64,000 nt of DNA from an uncultured Bacteroidales bacterium (GTDB lineage Bacteria; Bacteroidota; Bacteroidia; Bacteroidales; Paludibacteraceae), in contig CACZEL010000002.1 in the NCBI GenBank assembly GCA_902780235.1, forward strand, positions 62,001 through 126,000. The letters are read 5' to 3'. Below the pieces are notes generated by a model that saw only the letters and a list, made by a program, of their open reading frames with translations, was not told the DNA's origin and searched no databases. This document shows positions 8,441-16,058 of this stretch, piece by piece (position 1 is the first letter of the stretch; each line of letters opens with the position of its first letter). The position numbers and the translations under genes were made by a program.

Positions 8441-9382
8441 ATTAAAACTTTAGTTTTAATATTAGGGCCTACCGGCGTAGGTAAGACCGAACTGTCCCTT
8501 CGGGTCGCGGAGCACTATGGTTCGCCGATTCTCAGTTGTGACAGCCGGCAGATCTATCGCGAGATACCGATCGGCACAGCCGCGCCGACGTCAGAGGAAC
8601 AAGCACGCGTGAAGCACTATTTCGTAGCTACGCGGAACTTAGAGGAGGATTACAACGCCGGGCAGTACGAACGAGACGCGTTGAAGCTCTTGGAGGACTT
8701 GTTTAGGACCCATGACGTGGTGGTCATGGTCGGCGGTTCGATGCTTTATGCCGATGCCGTTTGTGAGGGTTTGGATGACCTGCCTTCTGTGCCGGCGGAG
8801 ATCCGCAAACAAGTGCAGCAAGCCTACGAGCAGCAGGGTCTCGCTTGGTTGCAAGCCGAAGTGCAGCGTCTGGATCCGGACTATTGGAACGAAGTGGATC
8901 AGCAGAACCCTGCGCGTCTGATGCATTGTGTGGAGTTATGCTTGACGACCGGAAGGCCTTATTCGTCATTGCGGACTAAAAAAGCCAAGAGCCAAGAGCC
9001 AAGAGCCAAGAGCCATTTACGCCCTTTCCGCATCCTCAAGATCGGTTTGGAGCGACCGCGCGAAGAGTTGTACGAACGAATCAACGCGCGCGTGCTGCAG
9101 ATGATGAACGAGGGCTTGGAAGCCGAGGCTCGATCGGTTTATCCCAAACGGCAACTCAATAGTCTGCAGACGGTAGGCTACCGCGAGCTGTTTGCTTATT
9201 TTGACGGCGAGTACGACCTACCGCGAGCGATTGAACTCATACAACAAAACACACGCCATTACGCCAAGCGCCAGATGACTTGGTTTCGGCGTGACGATAC
9301 GATACATTGGTTACAAGCCAAAGATGAATATGAAAAGAATATACTTGCTATTGATGCTCTGTTGCGCGCTGATGGCGTGTAA
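8441..9382 (+). CDS. miaA: tRNA dimethylallyltransferase, probable ATT start
   Basis: MiaA transfers the dimethylallyl group to A37 of tRNAs reading UNN codons. From 8441 the translation reads IKTLVLILGPTGVGKTE, the normal MiaA N-terminus with its P-loop, followed by SCDSRQIYREIPIGTA. The product is about 313 residues, the usual family length. There is no ATG, GTG or TTG in frame between the TAG at 8423 and the GTG at 8609, and starting at 8609 would delete the P-loop. The codon in the Met position is ATT. An in-frame AGCCAAG array at 8983-9015 adds a short Lys/Ser/Gln-rich loop near residue 185. The 3' end overlaps the next gene by about 59 bases. Confidence 0.9.
   Translation: MKTLVLILGPTGVGKTELSLRVAEHYGSPILSCDSRQIYREIPIGTAAPTSEEQARVKHYFVATRNLEEDYNAGQYERDALKLLEDLFRTHDVVVMVGGSMLYADAVCEGLDDLPSVPAEIRKQVQQAYEQQGLAWLQAEVQRLDPDYWNEVDQQNPARLMHCVELCLTTGRPYSSLRTKKAKSQEPRAKSHLRPFRILKIGLERPREELYERINARVLQMMNEGLEAEARSVYPKRQLNSLQTVGYRELFAYFDGEYDLPRAIELIQQNTRHYAKRQMTWFRRDDTIHWLQAKDEYEKNILAIDALLRADGV
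8983..9015. repeat. 7-bp array (AGCCAAG) inside miaA
   Basis: Four perfect AGCCAAG units plus AGCCA, read in frame as a KAKSQEPRAKSH-like loop between conserved MiaA segments. Confidence 0.9.
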
Positions 9383-10355
9383 GAAGGTGACGATCGATTT
9401 TTCTTATAGCCCCGAAGCCCCACGCGCCGGAGAGAGTGTGCTATTTACGAACCTCTCGTCCTCGGGCGAAGAGTGGGAATGGACCTTCGGCGACGGTAGT
9501 ACCTCGACGCTCAAGAGTCCGTCGCATGTGTATAAGCGGCCGGGCGCGTACCAGGTGCTCCTCAAAGTGGACAAGAAAAACAACCGAACGGCGACCAAAT
9601 CGATCACGGTCTATGACACCGTGCCTACTTATGTCTGCGCCGACACGACTTTTGTTGTCTATCAGGATTATACCTTCACCGCCAATATTTACAACCCGTA
9701 TAATTTCGAAGTGTCCTACGAGTGGACTTTCCCGCTGAACACCGAGTACGCCGTTTGTACCGACGAGACGATGAGCGGCAGTTCGCTGCATTGCTATTTC
9801 ACCAAACCCATCGACGAGGCGCCTATCTGGCTGACAATCACCATGAACGGTGAGACGACGGAGATTCATAAATCGTTTGCCGTGCAAGACCAGCAGACGA
9901 ACTCGCTCTTGTTGCGCACCGACGAAGGCGATTTTCGTCAGCGTATCTTCGGTAGCCGTGCAGAGGCCTTGCAAGCGATCGCGGCAGACCCGCTCTTGGA
10001 TGCCGCGCAAGATACCATGCAGGTCTATTTTGATAGTATCGTGTGCTTGAGTAACCTGAAAGCGTTCTTCCCCGGGATAGAAGGTTTCCATATCGCGAGC
10101 CGTAAGATCTACTACCGCGCGAACGGACTTTGGGTAGCGAATACGGATGGTTCGTATCCCGTTCAGATAGACGCGGCGCCGTGCAGCGCCATGACGCTGG
10201 ACACCAAAGACAGCCGGATCTACTGGGCGAACGCCGAAGGCGTATGGTACATGCCGTTTATCGGTTCGGCGAATAACAAGTTCGTCTCCACGCCGGAGAG
10301 CCTGAACAAACTTACCGGCGTCACCAAACTGGCACCCGACTACGAATCGAAATAA
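9324..10355 (+). CDS. PKD-domain lipoprotein
   Basis: About 343 residues. The preferred ATG at 9324 (or 9330) gives a lipoprotein signal LLLMLCCALMAC with Cys near residue 18; frames further upstream lie well within miaA. A PKD domain follows (FTNLSSSGEEWEWTFGDGST then SPSHVYKRPGAYQVLLKV, about residues 35-100). The C-terminal third has strands such as ASRKIYYRANGLWVANTDG and DSRIYWANAEGVWY, which resemble YWTD-type beta-propeller blades. The protein is likely surface-exposed or periplasmic and carbohydrate- or protein-binding. Function is not established. It overlaps miaA, so the two are co-translated. Confidence 0.75.
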   Translation: MNMKRIYLLLMLCCALMACKKVTIDFSYSPEAPRAGESVLFTNLSSSGEEWEWTFGDGSTSTLKSPSHVYKRPGAYQVLLKVDKKNNRTATKSITVYDTVPTYVCADTTFVVYQDYTFTANIYNPYNFEVSYEWTFPLNTEYAVCTDETMSGSSLHCYFTKPIDEAPIWLTITMNGETTEIHKSFAVQDQQTNSLLLRTDEGDFRQRIFGSRAEALQAIAADPLLDAAQDTMQVYFDSIVCLSNLKAFFPGIEGFHIASRKIYYRANGLWVANTDGSYPVQIDAAPCSAMTLDTKDSRIYWANAEGVWYMPFIGSANNKFVSTPESLNKLTGVTKLAPDYESK

Positions 10356-10356
10356 A

Positions 10357-10391
10357 AAATCACAAATAACAAATGTCAAATCACAAATGAC
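10357..10391. repeat. 7-bp array that contains the glycogen synthase start codon
   Basis: Five units AAATCAC, AAATAAC, AAATGTC, AAATCAC, AAATGAC. The ATG at 10387-10389 is inside the fifth unit. Confidence 0.9.
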
Positions 10392-11910
10392 TCAACCTGA
10401 TTATATTTTCGAAACCTCTTGGGAAGTGTGCAACCGCGTAGGCGGCATCTATGCCGTTCTCTCGACCCGTGCCGCTTCCATGCAAGCAGAACATCCTGAT
10501 AAAGTGTTCTTCTTCGGTCCCGATTTCGGCGATCATAGCGATATCTATTTCAAGGAAGACAAGAAACTCCTGAAGGATTGGAAAGCCCCGCTGCCTGTCC
10601 GCATAGGTCGCTGGCAAGTACCGGGTGAACCGATCGCTATCTTGCTGAAGTTCGATTCGTTATGGGAGAAGAAGGACGAGATCTATGCCTGGGCTTGGCA
10701 AAAATTCCAAGTGCAGAGTCACGCCGCGTATGGTGACTACGACGAGTCCTGCCTCTTCGGCTATGCCGCAGGTATGGTCATGGAGAGCCTCTATAAATGG
10801 CTAAAAGCGAAAAGCAAACAGCCAAAAGCGAATTTCTGCGCTCACGCCAACGAATGGCAGACAGCGTTCTCGATCTTCTATCTGCAGGATCATTGTCCGC
10901 AGATAGCGACGCTGTTCACGACCCATGCTACCGGTATCGGTCGTTCGATAGCCGGCAACGGCAAACCGCTCTACGATTATTTCGAGGGCTACAACGGCGA
11001 CCAGATGGCGTATGAGTTGAATATGGTTTCCAAGCATTCCGTTGAGAAACAAGCGGCTCACCATGCGGATTGCTTCACGACCGTCAGCGACATCACTGCC
11101 CGTGAGTGCAAGCAGTTACTCGACAAACCGGTCGATATCGTGACGCCGAATGGTTTCGAACCAACCTACGTTCCCAAAGGGAAAGCTTTCGACGAGCGTC
11201 GTGCTACTGCTCGTGAAGCCTTGCGCAAGGTAGCCGGTGAGTTACTCGGCGGTGTTGTGCCGCAGAACGCGTTGTTGGTGGGTATCTCCGGCCGTTTGGA
11301 GATGAAGAACAAAGGTATCGATGTCTTTGCAGAGGCTTTGGATAAGTTGGCGCAGAAGATCTATCATAGCGATCAACCCGAGAAAGAGGTGGTAGCCTTT
11401 GTCATGATCCCCTATCTCGACCGTGCTCCGGCGCGCAAAGGCAAAGTGAGTGCCGTTTTTGTGCCCTATTACCTTGACGGACAGGACCCGCTCTTCGGCA
11501 TGAAATACTACGACCTGTTGTTGGGCTTGGACGTCACTGTCTTCCCTTCGTACTACGAACCTTGGGGCTACACGCCGCTCGAGTCCTGTGCGTTCCATGT
11601 GCCGACGATTACTACCTCGCTTACCGGTTTCGGCGCGTGGGCAGCCCAACAGAAAGATCAATACGGCGTAGTTGTCGTTGAGCGTAATGACTCTAATTTC
11701 AATGAGGTAGCCGAACAGATCGCGGATTCGCTCTTGCGGTTCGACCGTTTGAGCGGCGAAGACAAAGCGCGTGCGCGCAAAGAGGCAGAAGCAATCGCGA
11801 AGCGGGCCGATTGGAAGCATTTCTTCAAGTACTACCGCAAAGCCTACGAGATAGCCCTCAAGAATCGAGATAACAGACTTACAGAACTCCAAAATCCAAG
11901 ATTATTATGA
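10387..11910 (+). CDS. Glycogen synthase, GT3 type
   Basis: A 507-residue cytoplasmic glycosyltransferase that elongates alpha-1,4-glucan from a nucleotide sugar. The N-terminus FETSWEVCNRVGGIYAVL is the hallmark of the eukaryote-like GT3 family rather than GT5 GlgA. Later come TTHATGIGRSIAG and, near residue 395, FPSYYEPWGYTPLES, which carries the conserved E-x7-E. The enzyme lies upstream of a C69 dipeptidase, overlapping it by ATGA. The product is somewhat shorter than typical Bacteroidota GT3 proteins. An in-frame 7-bp array at 10800-10834 inserts a Lys-rich loop (KAKSKQPKAN) in the N-terminal Rossmann domain. The start codon lies within a second array. Confidence 0.92.
   Translation: MTQPDYIFETSWEVCNRVGGIYAVLSTRAASMQAEHPDKVFFFGPDFGDHSDIYFKEDKKLLKDWKAPLPVRIGRWQVPGEPIAILLKFDSLWEKKDEIYAWAWQKFQVQSHAAYGDYDESCLFGYAAGMVMESLYKWLKAKSKQPKANFCAHANEWQTAFSIFYLQDHCPQIATLFTTHATGIGRSIAGNGKPLYDYFEGYNGDQMAYELNMVSKHSVEKQAAHHADCFTTVSDITARECKQLLDKPVDIVTPNGFEPTYVPKGKAFDERRATAREALRKVAGELLGGVVPQNALLVGISGRLEMKNKGIDVFAEALDKLAQKIYHSDQPEKEVVAFVMIPYLDRAPARKGKVSAVFVPYYLDGQDPLFGMKYYDLLLGLDVTVFPSYYEPWGYTPLESCAFHVPTITTSLTGFGAWAAQQKDQYGVVVVERNDSNFNEVAEQIADSLLRFDRLSGEDKARARKEAEAIAKRADWKHFFKYYRKAYEIALKNRDNRLTELQNPRLL
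10800..10834. repeat. 7-bp array (GCNAAAA) inside glycogen synthase
   Basis: Units GCTAAAA, GCGAAAA, GCAAACA, GCCAAAA, GCGAATT, read in frame as a basic surface loop. Confidence 0.9.
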
Positions 11911-13592
11911 AAAAATTCATTATTGTGATAGCGTTGTTGCTTTCGACTTTTGTCTTTCGACTTTCGACTATCAACGCATGTACCAACTTCCTTGTCGGAA
12001 AAGACGCTTCGGCAGATGGTTCGACCATGATCTCGTACGCCGCAGACTCCTACGGCATGTATGGATTCCTTCATTATGCGCCGGCAGCTGATTATCAAGA
12101 AGGTGCCATGCGTGAGGTCAAAGATTGGGACACCGGTCGGCCGCAAGGCTTCATCCCGCAGGTCGCACACACTTATACCGTAGTGGGTAACATGAACGAG
12201 CATCAAGTAACGATCGGTGAGACCACCTGGGGCGGTCGCGAAGAGTTATGGGACACGGTAGGTATCGACTACGGTTCGCTCATCTATATCGCTTTGGAGC
12301 GTTCCAAAACGGCTCGCGAAGCCATCGAGTGCTTCATTAATCTCGTCAACGAATACGGCTATGCCTCCGAGGGTGAGTCGTTCTCGTTTGGCGACCCCAA
12401 CGAAGTGTGGATCATGGATCTGATCGGCAAAGGTCCCGGTCGTAAGGGCGCAAACTGGGTAGCTGTGCGTATTCCGGACAATGCGATCGCTGCACATGCC
12501 AATCAGGCACGTATCACCACGCTGCCGATCAGCAAGAAAGCCAAACTGAATAAGAAACTCAACTGCTACGTCAACGGCGATTGGATGTGGGATAAGGACC
12601 TTATTAATTTCGCGCGCGAGAAAGGTTACTTCACCGGCGCAGATAAAGACTTCTCTTTCCAGGCTGCCTATAACCCTTTCGATTTCAGCGGTCTCTATGT
12701 CTGCGAGGCACGTGTGTGGTCGTTCTTCCGCCATTTCAGCAATGACATGGACCAATACTTTGACTACGCTACCGGTAAGACTTTCCGTGACACCAAGGGT
12801 CAGAATGAAGGCGAGCACATGCCGTTGTGGATCGTGCCGAACCGCAAGGTGTCAGCGCAGGACATGAAAGAGTGTATGCGCGACGAGTACAAAGGTACGC
12901 CGCTCGATATTACCCAAGGTACCGATGCCGGTCCATGGAACAGTAAACTGCGTTTCGGTGGGCTGGGCTTCAAATGTGCCGTAAACGGAACGGATACCCT
13001 CCAGTACTGGTACGAGCGCCCGACGGCAACTCAGCAAACGGCTTGGTCGTTTGTGGCACAAATGCGTCAAGGCAAGAAGGGTATTTTCTGGTTCGGCGTG
13101 GATGATGCTTCCTGCTCGTGCTATACGCCGATGTACTGCTGCATCAATCATGTGCCCGAGTGTTTCGCCGAAGGCAACGGAGACAGTTATACTTTCTCTC
13201 CGACCTCTGCTTGGTGGACCTTTAACATGGTGGCGAACTGGGCTTATACCAAGTACAGCCGCATGTATCCGCATGTGCGCGAACTGCAACAAGCATGGGA
13301 TGATAAGTTCAATACCCAGATCGCAGGTGTCGATGCTGAGGCGGCAAACCTGAGCGAAGAAGAGGCACGCGCTTTCCTGACGAACTACTCTTGTGCGCAG
13401 GCAGAGAACCTTGTAGCCGATTGGCAGAAACTCTATATCTATCTGATCACCAAGTTCATCGATGGTCAGGAGCGCAAGGAAGAGAATGGTGATTTCAAGC
13501 GCAATAAGTACGGTAACAGTTGCGGTCCGAACCGCTTACCATTACCCGAACCCTTCCTGAAAATGGTTGCGCCGGAGATCACACATGAGTAA
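11907..13592 (+). CDS. Secreted C69-family dipeptidase
   Basis: A 561-residue Ntn-hydrolase-type peptidase. After a signal peptide the mature chain begins at Cys in NACTNFLVGKDAS (about residue 26); in family C69 this Cys is the nucleophile exposed by processing. GSTMISYAADSYGMYG and the ETTWGGREELWDT segment match the family. The enzyme probably trims dipeptides from peptides in the periplasm or outside. The start overlaps the glycogen synthase stop (ATGA). The hydrophobic core of the signal peptide is largely encoded by a TTTCGAC array (11941-11975). A strong bidirectional terminator follows the stop. Confidence 0.9.
   Translation: MKKFIIVIALLLSTFVFRLSTINACTNFLVGKDASADGSTMISYAADSYGMYGFLHYAPAADYQEGAMREVKDWDTGRPQGFIPQVAHTYTVVGNMNEHQVTIGETTWGGREELWDTVGIDYGSLIYIALERSKTAREAIECFINLVNEYGYASEGESFSFGDPNEVWIMDLIGKGPGRKGANWVAVRIPDNAIAAHANQARITTLPISKKAKLNKKLNCYVNGDWMWDKDLINFAREKGYFTGADKDFSFQAAYNPFDFSGLYVCEARVWSFFRHFSNDMDQYFDYATGKTFRDTKGQNEGEHMPLWIVPNRKVSAQDMKECMRDEYKGTPLDITQGTDAGPWNSKLRFGGLGFKCAVNGTDTLQYWYERPTATQQTAWSFVAQMRQGKKGIFWFGVDDASCSCYTPMYCCINHVPECFAEGNGDSYTFSPTSAWWTFNMVANWAYTKYSRMYPHVRELQQAWDDKFNTQIAGVDAEAANLSEEEARAFLTNYSCAQAENLVADWQKLYIYLITKFIDGQERKEENGDFKRNKYGNSCGPNRLPLPEPFLKMVAPEITHE
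11941..11975. repeat. 7-bp array (TTTCGAC) encoding part of a signal peptide
   Basis: Five units TTTCGAC, TTTTGTC, TTTCGAC, TTTCGAC, TATCAAC, in frame just before the catalytic Cys of the C69 peptidase. Confidence 0.9.
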
Positions 13593-13594
13593 TA

Positions 13595-13622
13595 AAAAAG
13601 TCCGCACACGCGGACTTTTTTG
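13595..13622. terminator. Bidirectional terminator between convergent genes
   Basis: AAAAAA, stem GTCCGC/GCGGAC with ACAC loop, TTTTTT. It serves the C69 peptidase (plus) and the beta-barrel gene (minus). Confidence 0.95.
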
Positions 13623-13624
13623 TT

Positions 13625-14395
13625 CTACAATCGATAAGAGAAACTTACGAACCAACCCCATTCGGTCATTTGCTGCTTCGTCAGTTGCGGGTGTTTGATC
13701 AAGTTGTTCAAACCGAAGTCATACCCGCTCTGCAGCCGGTAGCGATCCCATTCTAAACCGCCGCCCAAGCCCCACATGATATTGGCGCGAATCAGTTCAT
13801 CGCTCATTCGGTCGTAGGGTTCGTTCGGGATATTCTGGCTGTTTAACCACTCCTTGGTCTCCGCACTCAGATGCTGCTGCATGTGATCATTCTCCGCCAA
13901 ACCGATATGCAGTTGGGGACCGGTGTAGAAGAAGAGGTTCAACTGCTTCCACAGCGGAATCGTGTAGTACGCCCGAACGGGAACGGTGAGGTTATGTTCC
14001 ACCACGCGGTGTTTGATATACTCCGTTTGCAGCGACGGCAGATAGGTCGAGGCCCAATGTTGCTCGCTCACGCCATAAAGGATGGTGTATAGTGCGCCGG
14101 TCTGCAAACTGAAATGCAGCGGGAGAAGGAAAGTGAAGGTCGCACCCAAGCGCGCACCGTGCAGGTACATGTCCCGATAGTTGATATCCTTGGTCGAGTG
14201 TTGCCAATGCTGTACATAACCCGCCTCCACGCGGTACTCCATACCAAACGTGTAAGCCTCTTTTTGTTCCGCCTTACGCGAAGGGTCGAAGAACGTGTTG
14301 TCCTCGATCTGCATCGCCGGCTTAGTACGCTCATCGGCACGGATAAAACCCGCGCTGAGGCATAAAATCAGTATTAAAAATCCAATTCTTCTCAT
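13625..14395 (-). CDS. Outer-membrane beta-barrel protein, PorT/OmpA-like barrel
   Basis: About 256 residues. A signal peptide (RRIGFLILILCLSAGF) is followed by alternating amphipathic strands such as FLLPLHFSLQTGALYTI, VPVRAYYTIPLWKQLNLFFY and a C-terminal GWFVSFSYRL ending in a bulky hydrophobic residue, as in outer-membrane barrels of Bacteroidota. The conserved pattern YTGPQLHIGLAEN supports a small 8-10-strand barrel. The frame could extend to 14407, but that codon overlaps the -7 element of its promoter, so the ATG at 14393-14395 is chosen; the leader would be only a few bases. Function unknown. Confidence 0.78.
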   Translation of the reverse strand: MRRIGFLILILCLSAGFIRADERTKPAMQIEDNTFFDPSRKAEQKEAYTFGMEYRVEAGYVQHWQHSTKDINYRDMYLHGARLGATFTFLLPLHFSLQTGALYTILYGVSEQHWASTYLPSLQTEYIKHRVVEHNLTVPVRAYYTIPLWKQLNLFFYTGPQLHIGLAENDHMQQHLSAETKEWLNSQNIPNEPYDRMSDELIRANIMWGLGGGLEWDRYRLQSGYDFGLNNLIKHPQLTKQQMTEWGWFVSFSYRL

Positions 14396-14404
14396 AAATC
14401 GCTG

Positions 14405-14452
14405 CAAAATTACTGCTTTTTTTTGATATATGCAAAAAAAATTGTACCTTTG
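14405..14452. promoter_or_regulatory. Divergent promoter pair sharing one -33 element
   Basis: The near-palindrome TTGATATATGCAA (14423-14435) serves both directions. Minus: -7 TAATTTTG at 14412-14405. Plus: -7 TACCTTTG at 14445-14452. Spacing is 23 nt (minus) and 22 nt (plus). It drives the beta-barrel gene and pepD. Confidence 0.85.
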
Positions 14453-14461
14453 TGCCCGAAA

Positions 14462-14511
14462 ATGATTAATTGACTAAATAATTGAACAAATGGTAAATGA
14501 TAAAATCGTAA
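14462..14511. repeat. Degenerate 7-8 bp repeats around the pepD start
   Basis: Words such as AAATGGT, AAATGAT and AAATCGT repeat across the leader; the ATG of pepD (14490) lies within. Confidence 0.6.
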
Positions 14512-15962
14512 ATGTATTTGAGATTTTTTCTCAAATATGCCAGGTGCCTCGTCCGTCGAAACACGAGGAGCGAATCAGTAAGTGGTTGCAAGATTTTGCA
14601 GCTTCGCATAATATCGAGTGCGTGGCAGATGAAGCCATGAACGTCATTATGCGCGTGCCGGCAACGCCCGGGTACGAAGACCATGAGGGTGTCATCCTTC
14701 AGGCGCACATGGATATGGTTTGTGAGAAGAACGGCGATGTACAGCACGATTTCATGACCGATCCGATCCAGACCTATGTGGATGGCGAATGGCTCAAAGC
14801 GAAAGGTACAACCCTTGGCGCCGACAACGGAATAGGTATCTCTATGGCATTGGCAGCGATCACCGATCCCAACCTCCAACACCCGGCTATCGAGTGCCTC
14901 TTTACGGTGGATGAAGAGACCGGACTCACGGGCGCGATGAAGCTGCAGGATGGCATGCTCAAGTCCAAACGCCTCATTAACCTTGACTCCGAAGACGATG
15001 GTCAGATCTTCATTGGCTGCGCCGGCGGTATCGACACGCTTGCGAAGATGCACTATGAGCCTCAGCCAATAGCTAATAGCCAACAGCTAATAGCCGTCCG
15101 TTTATCTGTAAACGGACTCATGGGCGGTCACTCCGGCGATGATATCAACAAAGGCCGTGCGAATGCGAACCAACTCATCGTCTGGTTCTTGGCGCGTATC
15201 TGGCCGCAGACCGAGATCCAACTGGCTGCTATCAGCGGAGGAAACCTGCGCAATGCGATCGCCCGAGAAGCAGAAGCGGTGCTTGTCATCCCGATGGCGT
15301 ACAAAGAGCAAATCCGGATCGAGTGGAACCACTACGTAGCGCAGATGGAAGGCGTCTTCGGCGAAGTAGAGAAAGACATGCGTCTGGATCTCGAGACCTG
15401 CGACATGCCGGAAACCTGTATCCCGTCCGACAAGGCGTATCGTCTTATCATGGCGCTTTGCGAATGTCCGCATGGTATGATAGCGATGAGTAAAGACATG
15501 CCGGGTCTCGTAGAGACAAGTACGAACTTGGCATCGATTAAGATGAAACAATCGTGCCTCGAAGGGGCTAAGAAAGAGGGATATATTGAGGTCAACACTT
15601 CGCAAAGATCTTCCATCGAGTCATCCAAACACCATCTCAAATGGGCGGTAGAACAAGCACTTAGTATGGCGTGCGACGAGGTGACGCACGGAGACGGTTA
15701 TCCGGGTTGGGCGCCGAATCCCAATTCGCCCTTACTCGAAGTAGTCAAGAAAGCCTATATCGAACTCTTCAAGTCCGAACCCAAAGTGCTGGCGATCCAT
15801 GCCGGTTTGGAGTGCGGTCTCTTCCTCGAGAAATACCCGTACCTCGACATGGTTTCGGTAGGCCCGCAGATGTACGGTGTTCATTCGCCCCAAGAGCGTC
15901 TGTCCATTCCTTCGACCGAGAGATGCTACAAATGGCTCTGCCAAATCTTAAAATCACTATAA
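14490..15962 (+). CDS. pepD: Aminoacyl-histidine dipeptidase (M20 family)
   Basis: A 490-residue cytosolic zinc dipeptidase of the PepD type that cleaves Xaa-His and related dipeptides. Metal-ligand motifs are present: LQAHMDMV (His ligand and Asp), GTTLGADNGIG (bridging Asp), and TVDEETGLTGA (catalytic and ligand Glu pair). The lid-domain segment MGGHSGDDINKGRANA is also intact. The start lies 38 nt after the plus-strand -7 element. An in-frame AGCYAAY array (15064-15097) adds an Asn/Ser/Gln loop at about residue 193, between the catalytic domain and the MGGHSG segment. Confidence 0.94.
   Translation: MVNDKIVNVFEIFSQICQVPRPSKHEERISKWLQDFAASHNIECVADEAMNVIMRVPATPGYEDHEGVILQAHMDMVCEKNGDVQHDFMTDPIQTYVDGEWLKAKGTTLGADNGIGISMALAAITDPNLQHPAIECLFTVDEETGLTGAMKLQDGMLKSKRLINLDSEDDGQIFIGCAGGIDTLAKMHYEPQPIANSQQLIAVRLSVNGLMGGHSGDDINKGRANANQLIVWFLARIWPQTEIQLAAISGGNLRNAIAREAEAVLVIPMAYKEQIRIEWNHYVAQMEGVFGEVEKDMRLDLETCDMPETCIPSDKAYRLIMALCECPHGMIAMSKDMPGLVETSTNLASIKMKQSCLEGAKKEGYIEVNTSQRSSIESSKHHLKWAVEQALSMACDEVTHGDGYPGWAPNPNSPLLEVVKKAYIELFKSEPKVLAIHAGLECGLFLEKYPYLDMVSVGPQMYGVHSPQERLSIPSTERCYKWLCQILKSL
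15064..15097. repeat. 7-bp array (AGCYAAY) inside pepD
   Basis: Units AGCCAAT, AGCTAAT, AGCCAAC, AGCTAAT, AGCCGT, in frame in a domain-linking loop. Confidence 0.9.
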
Positions 15963-15969
15963 ATTGGGA

Positions 15970-16000
15970 TTGCACAGGTCGCAAAAAAGCAGTAATTTTG
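15970..16000 (+). promoter_or_regulatory. feoB promoter
   Basis: TTGCACAGG at 15970, an A-run with GCAG, and TAATTTTG at 15993-16000 (23-nt spacing). It begins eight bases after the pepD stop. Confidence 0.8.
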
Positions 16001-16020
16001 CAGCCGATTTTGAAATAAAC

Positions 16021-16050
16021 AACATCAAACTACGTCAAACGACATCAAAC
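16021..16050. repeat. 10-bp array before feoB
   Basis: Three 10-mers: AACATCAAAC, TACGTCAAAC, GACATCAAAC, followed by AACAT. It fills the leader of feoB just before the likely ATT start. Confidence 0.85.
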
Positions 16051-16058
16051 AACATAGA

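Noticed and set aside
8983-9015. Repeats as assembly or low-quality artefacts
   Set aside because: Unit words differ between loci, frames are kept inside many conserved genes, and starts/stops fit the arrays, which random error would not produce.
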